Assembly (NCBI RefSeq): GCF_004000905.1
Contig: NZ_BIMD01000024.1
Coordinates: 1-64,000, forward strand
Source: Paenibacillus humicus NBRC 102415
Lineage (GTDB): Bacteria > Bacillota > Bacilli > Paenibacillales > Paenibacillaceae
DNA length: 64,000 nucleotides
Direction of reading: 5' to 3'
Shown: one piece after another, positions 52,635 through 61,557 of the stretch
Numbering within the stretch: position 1 is the stretch's first letter
How the letters are laid out: every line of letters begins with the position of its first letter
Notes under the pieces: generated by a model
What the model was told of the DNA's origin: nothing
The model's database searches: none
What the model saw: only the letters and a program-made list of their open reading frames with translations
Made by a program: the position numbers and the translations under genes

Positions 52635-52666
52635 AGCGAAAAGCCGCCGAAAGGCGGCTTTTCGCT
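52635..52666. terminator. Bidirectional terminator
   Basis: AGCGAAAAGCCGCC and GGCGGCTTTTCGCT are perfect 14-bp arms around a GAAA tetraloop. It ends the 47-residue gene and possibly the convergent BNR-repeat gene. Confidence 0.88.
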
Positions 52667-52761
52667 GAATCAATAAAGAGATCGAATGCTCATGCGGCGG
52701 CAAACCGTCCCCTTATGCGTCTAGAGCAGGATGGCAGGAAAGGACAGGCCTCCTATCGTTG

Positions 52762-54729
52762 TCATTTGCCAGCGGGTTCGGCTGTCAGCACGACGCCATC
52801 AAAGCCGACGGCGATAAAGCGTGTTCCATCCCAGATTACACTCTGAAGATCTTTTGATGTCGGGGATTCCTGCTGCACCCAGCCTCGTCCGCCTTCCGAC
52901 ATGTATACGGCGCCATCATTTCCGACAGCCGCTGCCGTTCCGCCGCCCGTAACGGCCAGCGACTTCAAATACGTGTACCTCTTCTTCAAGACCGTCTTCC
53001 AGGCCTTCCCGTCTACGGATTCAACAAGGGCATCTTCCGAAATGGCGATGAATTTGGAGCCGGTCCAGACCGCATCGGTGAACCTAGGAAAATAACCGTT
53101 GGAGCCGTCCAGGGTCGCGCTCGTTTTTTTCCATGCCGCTCCATCGATGGATGTATAATAATCGGCCTGCCCTTTAAAGCCGATCCATACTTTCCCGCTG
53201 GATGCGGATGGAACCGGGTTTCCCGCTTGTACCGAAACCCATGACAAGCCGTCCCGGCTTCTTTTTTCGATCGTCTTGCCATGCAGGCGAAACTCTCCGC
53301 CCACCGCTGTAATATCACGGATATGATCCTGCTCCAAGCTGCCCAGTTCGCTGAGCCTGCCGTTCCGGTAGAGGAGGCCAAACCTGGAAAGCCGGTCGTC
53401 TGCGGAGGAAAACCCGCCTGCAATAAAGCTGCCTCCCACGTTCTTCAACTCGTACAGCTTGATTTCGGGCTGGATAAGCTCCGGGTCGATATCGGCCCAG
53501 TCTTTTCCATTCGCAGAAGCCTTCAATGTTCCTACGCCCGCTACGACATAGTTCCCCTTGAAATAGGCAATGCCATAGAGATCGTTCATGGTCCCGGCGG
53601 CTTCGATAGTCCATGCCTGGTCAGGCGATGGAGCCGAACGAACGGTCCCCATGCTTCCAGCCGCCAAGTATGCATTTCCGCTCTTCAGTAAAGCATTGAT
53701 ATTTCCTTCCAAACCTCCGTATTTCACATAGCCGAGCGGACTCTGGAACATGCCTTCCGTCTTCGAGATCTTGTCCCAGTCTACTCCATTCATCGATCGA
53801 TAGATGGTGCCGTAATCGCCCGCCGCAATGAATTGCTTGCCGTCCCAGACGACGCTGTTCAGGGAGGCGTTCGGATCGCCGACTTTCTTAAAGTGAACGC
53901 CATCGGTTGTGGTATAGATTCTTCCGCCAATGCTTCCCTGGCCCGAGCTTCCGTCGTATCCTACCGCGACAGCGATTTGCCCGTTGTCCGCCATGGCATG
54001 AATTTCTCCGCCAACGGCGTCCGCAGTCGTGGTCCATGCAGCCAAATCGGCTGAGCTCAGGATATTTCTCCCCATAGCGACAAGCCATTTTTGATGGAAG
54101 TTATAAATAAGGACCTTATCGCCTCTTGCAGAGGTTTGGATGGGCTTCAGCGTCCATTGGGTCCCTTCCTTGGATATGGCGGCGACAGGAAACGTGTACG
54201 AATAGGAGTCGATCTTGATTCGGGTCATGCCGGCCGCAACGAATTGCCGCCCGTCCCAGACGACATCCTGCCAATCGAAATCGGATGGCTTGAGCGGATA
54301 TTTCCCTAGCTCTTTATTTTTATAAGAGGGGGAAAAGTCGGCCAGCGTCCATTTTCCGCTGATGACGCCCTTTGTCCAGGCCATGCCGTCCTTCGTCCGG
54401 GCAAGCACGCCTTGATCGCCTGCAACAACGGCAGCTGCGCCATTTGCAGCCAGCGCTTGCAGAGTGCTGCGGCCGGGAAAAGCTACCGCTCCCCAGGCCC
54501 CGCCGGACTTGCTTCGCAATACGGTGCTGTCCATGCCGACCGCTATCCGGACTCCGCTTTGCAATTCCGTGATGTCGGTCAATTCCGAGCTTTCCTTCCC
54601 GGACTGCTGCTTCCATGTCCAGGATGCCGCTGCAGCCGAGACGCTTTCAGCTTGCACCGGCAGCTGCATGCCGCTGCCTGCAGCGATTGCACAAGCGAGT
54701 ACGACTGCCAATTTTAGGTTTCTAACCAT
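52762..54729 (-). CDS. Secreted beta-propeller-like protein (BNR/YCF48-type repeats)
   Basis: 655 residues from ATG at 54729 (MVRNLKLAVVLACAIAAGSG), with a signal peptide ending near VQAES. The whole mature part is made of about 12 repeats of 40-50 residues with the pattern W.GTRFIAVG..G.I..S.DG..W, e.g. WDGKQFIAAGDYGTIYRSMNGVDW and WTGSKFIAISEDALVES. These resemble YCF48/sialidase-like beta-propeller blades. No enzymatic motif is seen. An alternative TTG start at 54762 and a 14-codon upstream frame complicate the 5' end. Function unknown; probably extracellular. Confidence 0.75.
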   Translation of the reverse strand: MVRNLKLAVVLACAIAAGSGMQLPVQAESVSAAAASWTWKQQSGKESSELTDITELQSGVRIAVGMDSTVLRSKSGGAWGAVAFPGRSTLQALAANGAAAVVAGDQGVLARTKDGMAWTKGVISGKWTLADFSPSYKNKELGKYPLKPSDFDWQDVVWDGRQFVAAGMTRIKIDSYSYTFPVAAISKEGTQWTLKPIQTSARGDKVLIYNFHQKWLVAMGRNILSSADLAAWTTTADAVGGEIHAMADNGQIAVAVGYDGSSGQGSIGGRIYTTTDGVHFKKVGDPNASLNSVVWDGKQFIAAGDYGTIYRSMNGVDWDKISKTEGMFQSPLGYVKYGGLEGNINALLKSGNAYLAAGSMGTVRSAPSPDQAWTIEAAGTMNDLYGIAYFKGNYVVAGVGTLKASANGKDWADIDPELIQPEIKLYELKNVGGSFIAGGFSSADDRLSRFGLLYRNGRLSELGSLEQDHIRDITAVGGEFRLHGKTIEKRSRDGLSWVSVQAGNPVPSASSGKVWIGFKGQADYYTSIDGAAWKKTSATLDGSNGYFPRFTDAVWTGSKFIAISEDALVESVDGKAWKTVLKKRYTYLKSLAVTGGGTAAAVGNDGAVYMSEGGRGWVQQESPTSKDLQSVIWDGTRFIAVGFDGVVLTAEPAGK

Positions 54730-55051
54730 TCCATGCCCCCGCTTCAGCAAATTGGGATCCAAACATCCGTCGATTCCTCCAAATTCTTTCGGAAACCAAG
54801 CGCATTTTAATTAGATTTCCCTGCGCTGCACGGCGAAGGCTCCCTGCATCTTTCTGTCGTTCCGTCCAGCGGAGTAACGATCCGGAGCCTTTGGAAGCAC
54901 AAAAAAAGCAAGGCATCCTTTCTTGGGCGCGACGGCTCCGCCCAGAAAGTCCCTGCTTCAATGAAAAGCTTCAAGCCCGCTTTATCGTCGGGAAAGCCAG
55001 GCATGCAGACGTCGGCAACATGGGGGCGTCCTTGCTGGAGTCCCGCTCTCG
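54730..55051. other. Gap between the BNR-repeat gene and the oxidoreductase gene
   Basis: 322 bp. It holds the oxidoreductase terminator (54901-54960), the promoter region of the BNR gene and a short upstream frame starting after GGAGG near 54770. No other gene is supported. Confidence 0.5.
54901..54960 (-). terminator. Terminator of the molybdopterin oxidoreductase gene
   Basis: Long hairpin on the minus strand: GCAGGGACTTTCTGGGCG pairs, with bulges, to CGCCCAAGAAAGGATGCC, followed by GC and seven T. Confidence 0.75.
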
Positions 55052-56284
55052 TCACACCCAGGCGTCCTTGCTGTAGCCCCGCTCCTCCCAGTACCCCGTA
55101 TGATCGCCTTTGATCAGCTCGATGCGGTTGAGCCATTTCACCGATTTGTAGGCGTACATGCGCGGCACGATGAGCCGGACAGGACCGCCGAGATCGCTCG
55201 GGATCGGCTTGCCGTCATGAAGGACGGCCACCATCACATCGTCCATGACCGCCTGCTCGAGAGTCAGCGAGTCGGTGTAGACCCCGTCGCCGGAGTAGAA
55301 CTTCGCCGTCGCCGCCCCCGCCTTCACGCCGGCCTGCTCCAGAAGCAGCTTCAGCGGAATGCCTTCCCACGTATTGCCGTACACCGACCAGCCCGTCACG
55401 CAGTGGAAGTCGCTGACCTGGACGGTCCGCTTCAGCTCGACGAACTGCTCCCAGTTCCAGATGAAGCTTTTCTCCACCAGCCCGTCTATCGTGAACGACC
55501 AGTCCGCATTCGTGAAGGACGGAATCGGCGTGACCGTATAAACGCGGAAATTCCCCTTGGCCCCGCCGCCTTGCGGAGGCAGCGATGCCGGCAGCGGCTG
55601 CGGAGCGGGGATGAGCCGGTTGGCATCGCGGCTCGCCAGCTCTTCCGAGGTCGCGCCGCCGGCGCTGCCGAGCGCCCTTCCCGCCCACTGCAGGAAGGAA
55701 GGTCCGACCGCCAGCGCAATGCCCGCCCCTACGGCTGTGCGGATGAACGTCCGTCTGGACATGAGCGCTTCCGGAGAGGCGGCCGGATGCAGTCCGTCCT
55801 CCCTGCCGGTGCGGACCGTTCGGCGTCCAGCCTGCTTGAGCCATTTCAACCGGGTGATGGAATGGTACAGCACATACGGCAAGCCGATCCAGGTCAGCAA
55901 ATCATGCCAGGTCAAAGCCGGATTCGCCCAGCCGGGACCAAGCTGCCGGTGCAGCCAGAGCACGATTCCCGACAGCAGCCAGCCGCCGAGCAGAGCCAGC
56001 ACGACGATTACGTTCGCTCTCTGCCAAGGCTTGCCTCTCAGCTGCTTCCAGTGCTTGGGAGCGAGCAGCGCATAGGCCGCCATCGGCAGCAAGGACGCAA
56101 GGCCGAGCACGATATGGATTCCTTTCAGCCAGACGCGGCCTTCTCCGAGCACGCCTCTCCAGTAGCCTCCGAACAGCATGAGCCCCGATACCGCCAGCAG
56201 AAAGACGATCCATCCGTTCAGCGAATGGATGCCGGCGAGCTTGCGGCCGTAGCCTTTGCGGAGCGTTGCCAGCCAGTTCCCCAT
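55052..56284 (-). CDS. Fusion of cytochrome b-like membrane domain and molybdopterin oxidoreductase
   Basis: 410 residues from ATG at 56284 (AAAGGAGG upstream). Residues 18-145 hold four membrane helices with His20, His57, His127 and His141 in positions suited to bind b-type haem. A loop then leads to SRRTFIR (Arg177-Arg178), a twin-arginine-like motif before a fifth hydrophobic segment, and on to an oxidoreductase domain of the sulfite oxidase/YedY (MsrP) family: SDFHCVTGWSVYGNTWEG carries the Mo-ligand Cys, and IPSDLGGPVRLIVPRMYAYK follows. The architecture suggests quinol-linked electron transfer to an extracytoplasmic Mo site, like MsrQ plus MsrP in one chain. Substrate unknown. Confidence 0.85.
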   Translation of the reverse strand: MGNWLATLRKGYGRKLAGIHSLNGWIVFLLAVSGLMLFGGYWRGVLGEGRVWLKGIHIVLGLASLLPMAAYALLAPKHWKQLRGKPWQRANVIVVLALLGGWLLSGIVLWLHRQLGPGWANPALTWHDLLTWIGLPYVLYHSITRLKWLKQAGRRTVRTGREDGLHPAASPEALMSRRTFIRTAVGAGIALAVGPSFLQWAGRALGSAGGATSEELASRDANRLIPAPQPLPASLPPQGGGAKGNFRVYTVTPIPSFTNADWSFTIDGLVEKSFIWNWEQFVELKRTVQVSDFHCVTGWSVYGNTWEGIPLKLLLEQAGVKAGAATAKFYSGDGVYTDSLTLEQAVMDDVMVAVLHDGKPIPSDLGGPVRLIVPRMYAYKSVKWLNRIELIKGDHTGYWEERGYSKDAWV

Positions 56285-56477
56285 TCCTCGGCCTCCTTTC
56301 GGCAATGGTCTTCTCTTCAGGTACACGTCCGACATTCCCGGTTGGATGACGCGTCCGCAATATGGATGAATCCTGCTCCTTCATATGAACATAACCCTTC
56401 AACCAAACGGCCCGCCGCACGTCGCTTCCTCAAGGAAAACACGCTGGACGGGCCGCAGAATGGCCGGGACAAAAAAG

Positions 56478-57737
56478 CTACGGATTGATAAATACCGTTT
56501 TGAGATGAGCAATGTAGGTCACGCCGAAGCCAAGCCCTTTGGCCACTGTAGCCAGCGGCACATACGTCTTGGATTCCTTGCCTACCTGCTGCAGGTAGGC
56601 TGGAGAATCGACCGGCACGGCGACCCCGTTCACGGTCACGGTCGAGGCGCCGATTTTCACGCCGACCGTCAAGCTGCCGTACTTGATGTTGGCCGTCGAC
56701 GTTTTGGCATCCCATACGGTTTTCGCGCCTACGGCCTGCACGATATCCTGGATGGCGATGTAGTTGACGCCTTTCTTGAGCACCGGCTTATAGGGGGTGT
56801 CGAGCTTCTTGCCGACGGCATAGATGTTCATCGGCGAACCGGCCGCGGGAGCAGCCAGATCGATGTTCGCTCCCCATACCGCCGCCGCAAAGGTGCTGGC
56901 GATGACCGCGTACCCTTCCTGCGTCGGATGGAAATCCCGGTCCTTGACCATATGGGTGAGGACGCCTTCGCGCCCGACGAATTCCTTGGCGACATGGGCG
57001 ACCTTGACGTCCGCCCCCTTGGCGGAGTAGCCTGCCGCGAGCTTATCCAGATTGGCCGTAAAAGCATCCGTCGCTCTCGTCAGCTTGGCGTACAGCTCCT
57101 TGCCGCCGATGACCGGAAGCGGCTGGTACTGGTCGGCAATGACGACCGACGCATGGGGATTGATTTCGTGAAGAACGTCGAGCACGGCCGTCATATTGCC
57201 GGTGTATTCGGTCAGAAGGGAGGCGACCTGCGCCGCCAGATCGGCATCCGACAAGGCGGACGCGCTCGTCAGCAGCGCGGAGACGTCGTTGCCGCCGACC
57301 GTGATGGCGACGAGGTCGGCGGACGCAAGCTCCTGGCTGATCTTTGCGGCAGCCGCTCCGAACTCGTTCGTCCTCGGATCGGGAAGGCCCGGTTGAATGG
57401 CATCGGCCGTTATCGGCGTCCCCGAACCGATGGCGCTTACAAACGCTTTCAGTCCGGAGCTTTTCAAGCCGGCGATTCCGTAATTGGACAGCGAGGCGCG
57501 TCCGTGCAGGAGCGCCTGCTCGTACAGGCGCTCTGCGTAGCCGTAAGGAGGAGAAGCGACCGTGTATTCCACCTTGGGCTCGTACCCGACGGTGATGGAA
57601 TCTCCCAGGGCAACGATATGATAGTCATCGGGCTGAGCCGCTGTCTCTGCGCCATAAGCGGCGCCCGCGCCGCCGCCGAAAAGCAGCAGGAATGCGAGGG
57701 CGAGGCGGCCCTTCAGCGATAAATGGATTCTTTTCAT
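56478..57737 (-). CDS. Secreted SGNH/GDSL esterase with copper amine oxidase-like stalk domain
   Basis: 419 residues. Signal peptide (ALAFLLLFGGGAGAAYGA), then SGNH block I GDSITVGYEP with nucleophile Ser47, block III VGGNDVSALL, and block V KDRDFHPTQEGYAV with the catalytic Asp/His. From about residue 300 a Cu_amine_oxidN1-type domain follows (PVLKKGVNYIAIQDIVQAVG, YVPLATVAKGLGFGVTYIAH), a common non-catalytic attachment module in Paenibacillus surface enzymes. It probably deacylates an extracellular polysaccharide or lipid; the substrate is unknown. Confidence 0.88.
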   Translation of the reverse strand: MKRIHLSLKGRLALAFLLLFGGGAGAAYGAETAAQPDDYHIVALGDSITVGYEPKVEYTVASPPYGYAERLYEQALLHGRASLSNYGIAGLKSSGLKAFVSAIGSGTPITADAIQPGLPDPRTNEFGAAAAKISQELASADLVAITVGGNDVSALLTSASALSDADLAAQVASLLTEYTGNMTAVLDVLHEINPHASVVIADQYQPLPVIGGKELYAKLTRATDAFTANLDKLAAGYSAKGADVKVAHVAKEFVGREGVLTHMVKDRDFHPTQEGYAVIASTFAAAVWGANIDLAAPAAGSPMNIYAVGKKLDTPYKPVLKKGVNYIAIQDIVQAVGAKTVWDAKTSTANIKYGSLTVGVKIGASTVTVNGVAVPVDSPAYLQQVGKESKTYVPLATVAKGLGFGVTYIAHLKTVFINP

Positions 57738-57862
57738 GAGAAACGCTCCTCTCTGTGAATCCCCTCTATTCTATCACTTGGGTTTGCCTCTGAATATATG
57801 GATAAAGGATATATTTACCGCCCGGATCCGACAGGCACGACGGCGTTTCGGCAGCCGGAGGA

Positions 57863-57901
57863 CAAAAAAAGAAACGAAGCCGTCGACAGGCCTCGTTTCT
57901 T
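57863..57901 (-). terminator. Terminator of the 53-residue membrane protein gene
   Basis: GAAACGAGGCC pairs with GGCTTCGTTTC (one wobble) around a 7-base loop, followed by a T-run on the minus strand. Confidence 0.8.
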
Positions 57902-57931
57902 CGAAAAGCCGCGATTTCCGGAATCGCGGGG

Positions 57932-58093
57932 TCAGGACTTGATCCTTCTGAACATCATTCCGATGCCTCCGATGAGGAGCAGGATGGCCAGAATGTAAAA
58001 GACGAATTTGACCGAGTTGACGACGAAATCGAAAAGCCCGGATATGCCGAAAATAAGGCCGGCGATAATGAGGATGACGGCTAGCAAACGCAT
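57932..58093 (-). CDS. Small two-span membrane protein, 53 residues
   Basis: Missed by length cut-offs. ATG at 58093 follows AAGGAGG at ideal spacing and a terminator follows the stop. The protein is almost wholly hydrophobic: MRLLAVILIIAGLIFGISG, a short turn FDFVVNSVK, then FVFYILAILLLIGGIGMMF and a basic end RRIKS. It resembles the many small, conserved, stress-associated membrane hairpin proteins of bacilli (Lmo0937-like); the exact family cannot be fixed by eye. Confidence 0.75.
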   Translation of the reverse strand: MRLLAVILIIAGLIFGISGLFDFVVNSVKFVFYILAILLLIGGIGMMFRRIKS

Positions 58094-58308
58094 AAGGTTA
58101 TTCCTCCTTCGTTCGGATCGTTCTTATAGCTCTATATACCCCGGGCAAAGGCATCCGACGCTCTCGGCAAGAGCTTTCAATCCGCTTCGTTTTCAGAAGG
58201 CCCGAAAGGCCGGCTGGCCGATCGGATTCGCTCAAGAGGGCATTGTCTGTTCGATTTCATTCGCTCGGGAGGACATGCGCCGTTCGTCTTGCTCCCAAGC
58301 ACGGTCTT

Positions 58309-58893
58309 TCAATGGACGAACGTGTTCCTCACCCGAAGAGACCGCCTGAAGTAGGGAATCCAGGCCGCGGCCAGCACCGCCGTCCGCAGCAGGGCCGGAA
58401 GCGAATTCTGCAGGACGCTTTCTCTCGTGGAAGGCATGAGCAGGATGAACACGCATTCCAGCGCGACCGCGCCCAGGCAGGCGAGCAGATACAGGGCGAT
58501 CCAGGCGGGGAAGGCTTGCAGCCTGCGGTAGAAGCCGGCCAGCATCATCGCCGTGGCCAGGAGCAGCACGGCCAGCTCCGCCAGCTCGTAGACGGCAAGC
58601 GGAGCCATCAGCGGATGATAGTCCGGCGCCTGGCTGTCGATGATGGCAGGCCAGCCTCCATCCGCGAACAAATAGCGGATCAGTCCCGCGAGCTGCGCCG
58701 CGAACACAGCCAGCTGAAGAGCGAGGCCGACCTGGACGAGCCACAGCCACCCGCCCAGCCCCGACAAGGGCGGCTTCGTCAATGCTCCACTCGATCTTCC
58801 CGCTCCCCTTTCGGTCGACCCCCCTCTTCGTCCGACATGCCGCCATCGGCTTGTCCCTTGGTTCCGGTTCGCCTTGCGCCTGCTTTCGCCCAT
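58309..58893 (-). CDS. DUF2569-like membrane protein
   Basis: About 194 residues if started at ATG 58893 (AGGGG upstream). A charged N-terminal 45 residues precede four membrane helices. The conserved landmarks of DUF2569 are present at both ends: SGLGGWLWLVQVGLALQLAV and AAWIPYFRRSLRVRNTFVH, plus a central FYRRLQAFPAWIALYLL. The start is uncertain because the family normally begins close to the GLGGWL motif and a TTG nearer to it (ALTKPPLSG) is possible. Function unknown. Confidence 0.7.
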   Translation of the reverse strand: MGESRRKANRNQGTSRWRHVGRRGGSTERGAGRSSGALTKPPLSGLGGWLWLVQVGLALQLAVFAAQLAGLIRYLFADGGWPAIIDSQAPDYHPLMAPLAVYELAELAVLLLATAMMLAGFYRRLQAFPAWIALYLLACLGAVALECVFILLMPSTRESVLQNSLPALLRTAVLAAAWIPYFRRSLRVRNTFVH

Positions 58894-59156
58894 GCCGCCA
58901 CCCCTCTCCGGTTCTCGATCCCCGCCGGTCCCATGCCGCGCCTCCAGCGCCACGCTGCCTCGCATGAGTTGACATTGAAGTTTGCGTTGCAGTATTCTGA
59001 TCCTACAACCGCATAAATACGTCTCATTTCGTATATCCTGGACGATAGGGTCTAGGGTTTCTACCGGAAACCGTAAATTTCTAGCTACGAAAAAAATATG
59101 CCCCTCGGCGTATTTTATTCGCGGCTATTTTTAGTTTTTGAAGGAGTGGAGATTCC

Positions 59157-60497
59157 ATGCCCCACACGATTTTGATCCGGAACGCCCAGATCGTCACGAT
59201 GAACGCGAACGAAGAGATTCTGCACGGCGATATCCGGATCGAGGACGACCGGATCGCCGCGATCGGCCCGGATCTCGACGCCAGCGGCGCCGACCGCGTC
59301 ATCGACGCTTCCGGCCGCACCGTCATCCCCGGCTTTGTCCAGACCCACATCCACCTGTGCCAGACTTTGTTCCGCGGCAAGGGGGACGATCTGGAGCTGC
59401 TGGACTGGCTGCGCAAGCGCATCTGGCCGCTGGAGGCCGCCCACGACGAGGAGTCCATCTATTACTCCGCCATGCTCGGCATCGGCGAGCTGCTGCAGAG
59501 CGGCACGACGACGATCGTGGACATGGAGACCGTTCATCACACCGACTCGGCCTTCCAGGCCATCGCTGCAAGCGGCATCCGCGCGCTGTCGGGCAAGGTC
59601 ATGATGGACCGCAAAGGAAGCGACATCCCGCTGCCGCTGCAGGAAGAGACGAAAGCCTCGCTGCAGGAGAGCGTCGACTTGCTGGAGAAATGGCATAACC
59701 ACGACAACGGCCGGATCCGCTACGCCTTCTCCCCGCGCTTCGTCATCTCCTGTACGGATGAGCTGCTCCGCGAGGTCGCCAGTCTCTCCGACCGCTATCA
59801 GGTGAACGTCCATACCCATGCCTCCGAAAATCTCGGCGAGATCGAGCTGGTGGAGCAGATGACCGGCATGCGCAATATCGCCTACCTCGATCATATCGGG
59901 CTTGCCACGGACCGGTTGATCCTGGCCCACTGCATCTGGCTGGACGACAACGAGAAGCGGATCATCCGCGAGCGGGGAGTTCATGTCAGCCATTGCCCGG
60001 GCTCCAACCTCAAGCTCGCCTCCGGCATCGCCGAAGTTCCCGATATGCTCGATACAAGCATCAGCGTGAGCCTTGGAGCGGACGGAGCGCCATGCAACAA
60101 CAATCTCGACATGTTCAACGAAATGCGTCTGGCTGCCCTCATCCAGAAGCCGATTCACGGGCCGACGGCGATGGATGCGCGCAGCGTCTTCCGCATGGCG
60201 ACGATCGGCGGAGCCAAGGCGGTCGGCATGAGCTCGGAGATCGGAAGTCTGGAGGTCGGCAAAAAAGCCGATCTGGCTATCCTCAACCTGAACCAGTTCC
60301 ACACGTTCCCGTCCTTCGATGTGGACATTATCTCCCGCATCGTCTATTCCGCCACCCGGGCGGATGTCGAGACGACGATCGTCGACGGCAAGGTGCTAAT
60401 GGACCGCGGCGTCATGCTGACCGTCGACAAGGACGTAACGCTCCGCGAGGCGGACCGCTCCATCCGCCGCCTGCTGCAGCGCAGCCCTCTGACGTAG
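59157..60497 (+). CDS. Amidohydrolase, 5'-deoxyadenosine/S-adenosylhomocysteine deaminase type
   Basis: 446 residues; GAAGGAG precedes the ATG. The TRZ/ATZ (MtaD-like) family is marked by metal ligands His64 and His66 in QTHIHLCQTLFRG, VNVHTHASENLGE, ILAHCIWLDDNE and HCPGSNLKLASGI, and the catalytic Asp region SLGADGAPCNNNLDMF. Within this family the closest memory is 5'-deoxyadenosine deaminase, which salvages by-products of radical-SAM enzymes; MTA or guanine-type substrates cannot be excluded. Transcribed alone from a divergent region (58894-59156) and followed by a perfect palindromic terminator. Confidence 0.85.
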   Translation: MPHTILIRNAQIVTMNANEEILHGDIRIEDDRIAAIGPDLDASGADRVIDASGRTVIPGFVQTHIHLCQTLFRGKGDDLELLDWLRKRIWPLEAAHDEESIYYSAMLGIGELLQSGTTTIVDMETVHHTDSAFQAIAASGIRALSGKVMMDRKGSDIPLPLQEETKASLQESVDLLEKWHNHDNGRIRYAFSPRFVISCTDELLREVASLSDRYQVNVHTHASENLGEIELVEQMTGMRNIAYLDHIGLATDRLILAHCIWLDDNEKRIIRERGVHVSHCPGSNLKLASGIAEVPDMLDTSISVSLGADGAPCNNNLDMFNEMRLAALIQKPIHGPTAMDARSVFRMATIGGAKAVGMSSEIGSLEVGKKADLAILNLNQFHTFPSFDVDIISRIVYSATRADVETTIVDGKVLMDRGVMLTVDKDVTLREADRSIRRLLQRSPLT

Positions 60498-60511
60498 AAA
60501 GACGGCTCAGC

Positions 60512-60559
60512 CCGAAAAAGCCTCGCGCCTCCTTTAAAGGAGGCGCGAGGCTTTTTCGG
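60512..60559. terminator. 48-bp perfect palindrome terminator
   Basis: CCGAAAAAGCCTCGCGCC and GGCGCGAGGCTTTTTCGG are the outer parts of two exact 24-bp arms that meet at TCCTTT/AAAGGA without any loop. A- and T-runs make it functional in both directions. Confidence 0.9.
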
Positions 60560-60627
60560 CGAGCTTGCCGGACAGATGCGGCGGCGACAACCCGAAGACT
60601 GCAGCTAAATCCAAATAAGAAGCCGTC

Positions 60628-60669
60628 AAAAAAACCCCGGTCTTCGCCGCGAGGCGCTGGACCGGGGTT
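60628..60669 (-). terminator. trxA terminator
   Basis: AACCCCGGTC pairs perfectly with GACCGGGGTT, with a partly pairing GC-rich loop, followed by five T on the minus strand. Confidence 0.9.
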
Positions 60670-60744
60670 GTTGTTGCGCTGATGCCGCCGCATCGCGGCT
60701 GGTGCCGAAGAGAACGGCGGCGGCGCAAGCCGCAAGGCGGAAGC

Positions 60745-61056
60745 TTACAGCTGGCCTTGGATTTTGTTTTTCAGGGCGTCTTTGCTTTGCACGCCGACCA
60801 TTTTGTCGACCGGCTGGCCGTCCTTGAACAGGATCAGCGTCGGGATGCTCATGACGCCGAATTGGGAAGCCAGCTCAGGCTCTTCGTCGACGTTGATCTT
60901 GGCGATCGTTGCCGTGCCGGCAAGCTCCGTGGAGAGCTCTTCGACGATCGGAAGCTGCATTTTGCAAGGTCCGCACCAAGGAGCCCAGAAGTCTACCAGG
61001 GACACGCCGGATTGCACAGATTCATTGAAGGTTTCTTTCGTCAGTGCTACTGCCAT
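60745..61056 (-). CDS. trxA: Thioredoxin
   Basis: 103 residues beginning [17 protein letters not shown]; the active site is [10 protein letters not shown] with Cys28 and Cys31, and the cis-Pro loop is [13 protein letters not shown]. Length is normal. It starts 52 bp after the Rrf2-type regulator stop on the same strand and may be read from the regulator promoter. Its N-terminus and active site resemble the main thioredoxin of bacilli, but a genome may have several. Confidence 0.95.
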   Translation of the reverse strand: MAVALTKETFNESVQSGVSLVDFWAPWCGPCKMQLPIVEELSTELAGTATIAKINVDEEPELASQFGVMSIPTLILFKDGQPVDKMVGVQSKDALKNKIQGQL

Positions 61057-61108
61057 GTTCAATCATCCTCTCGGTTAAATAATTCATTCCATCTACCCCG
61101 GATGCCGC

Positions 61109-61534
61109 TCAACACGAATCGCAGCTATGGATGTCCTTGAGCACGCCGGCGATGGTCAAGCCGGAGAAGTAATCCTCCAGCTGCTGCTCGGCCGTGCAGA
61201 AGATACGGTTCATGACTTCGTTCATGTTGGATCCGACGAGACAATCGCAATCCGGATCGCCCGAGCACCAGTTCGGCATCAGCGACCCTTGCGCAATCGT
61301 CCGGTACACATCCTTCAGCGTCACCTCTGCTGGATCCATCAGAAGCCGGTAGCCTCCTCCGGAGCCCTCGCGCGTGGCCACATAGCCGCTGCGCTTGAGA
61401 TAACCCATCACCTTGCGGACGCGGGCCGGATTGGTGCACACGTTCTCGGCGATCGTTTCGCTGGAGGCGCTGCCTTCCGGCAAGTAAGCCAGCAGCACCA
61501 GGCTGTGGACGGCAATCGTAAATTCACTGTTCAT
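61109..61534 (-). CDS. Rrf2-family transcriptional regulator
   Basis: 141 residues. Winged helix-turn-helix (SSETIAENVCTNPARVRKVM) and wing (TREGSGGGYRLLMDPAEVTL) are clear. The Cys-rich loop MPNWCSGDPDCDCLVGSNM carries three Cys, and the C-terminus ends HSCDSC with two more, together with Cys32 in the HTH. Rrf2 proteins use such Cys to bind Fe-S clusters or sense redox or sulfur signals; here the spacing does not match NsrR or IscR exactly. It precedes trxA. Its own promoter is overlapped by an inverted repeat, which suggests autoregulation. Confidence 0.9.
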   Translation of the reverse strand: MNSEFTIAVHSLVLLAYLPEGSASSETIAENVCTNPARVRKVMGYLKRSGYVATREGSGGGYRLLMDPAEVTLKDVYRTIAQGSLMPNWCSGDPDCDCLVGSNMNEVMNRIFCTAEQQLEDYFSGLTIAGVLKDIHSCDSC

Positions 61535-61557
61535 GCGAGACGGCCACCCCGTTTCGT

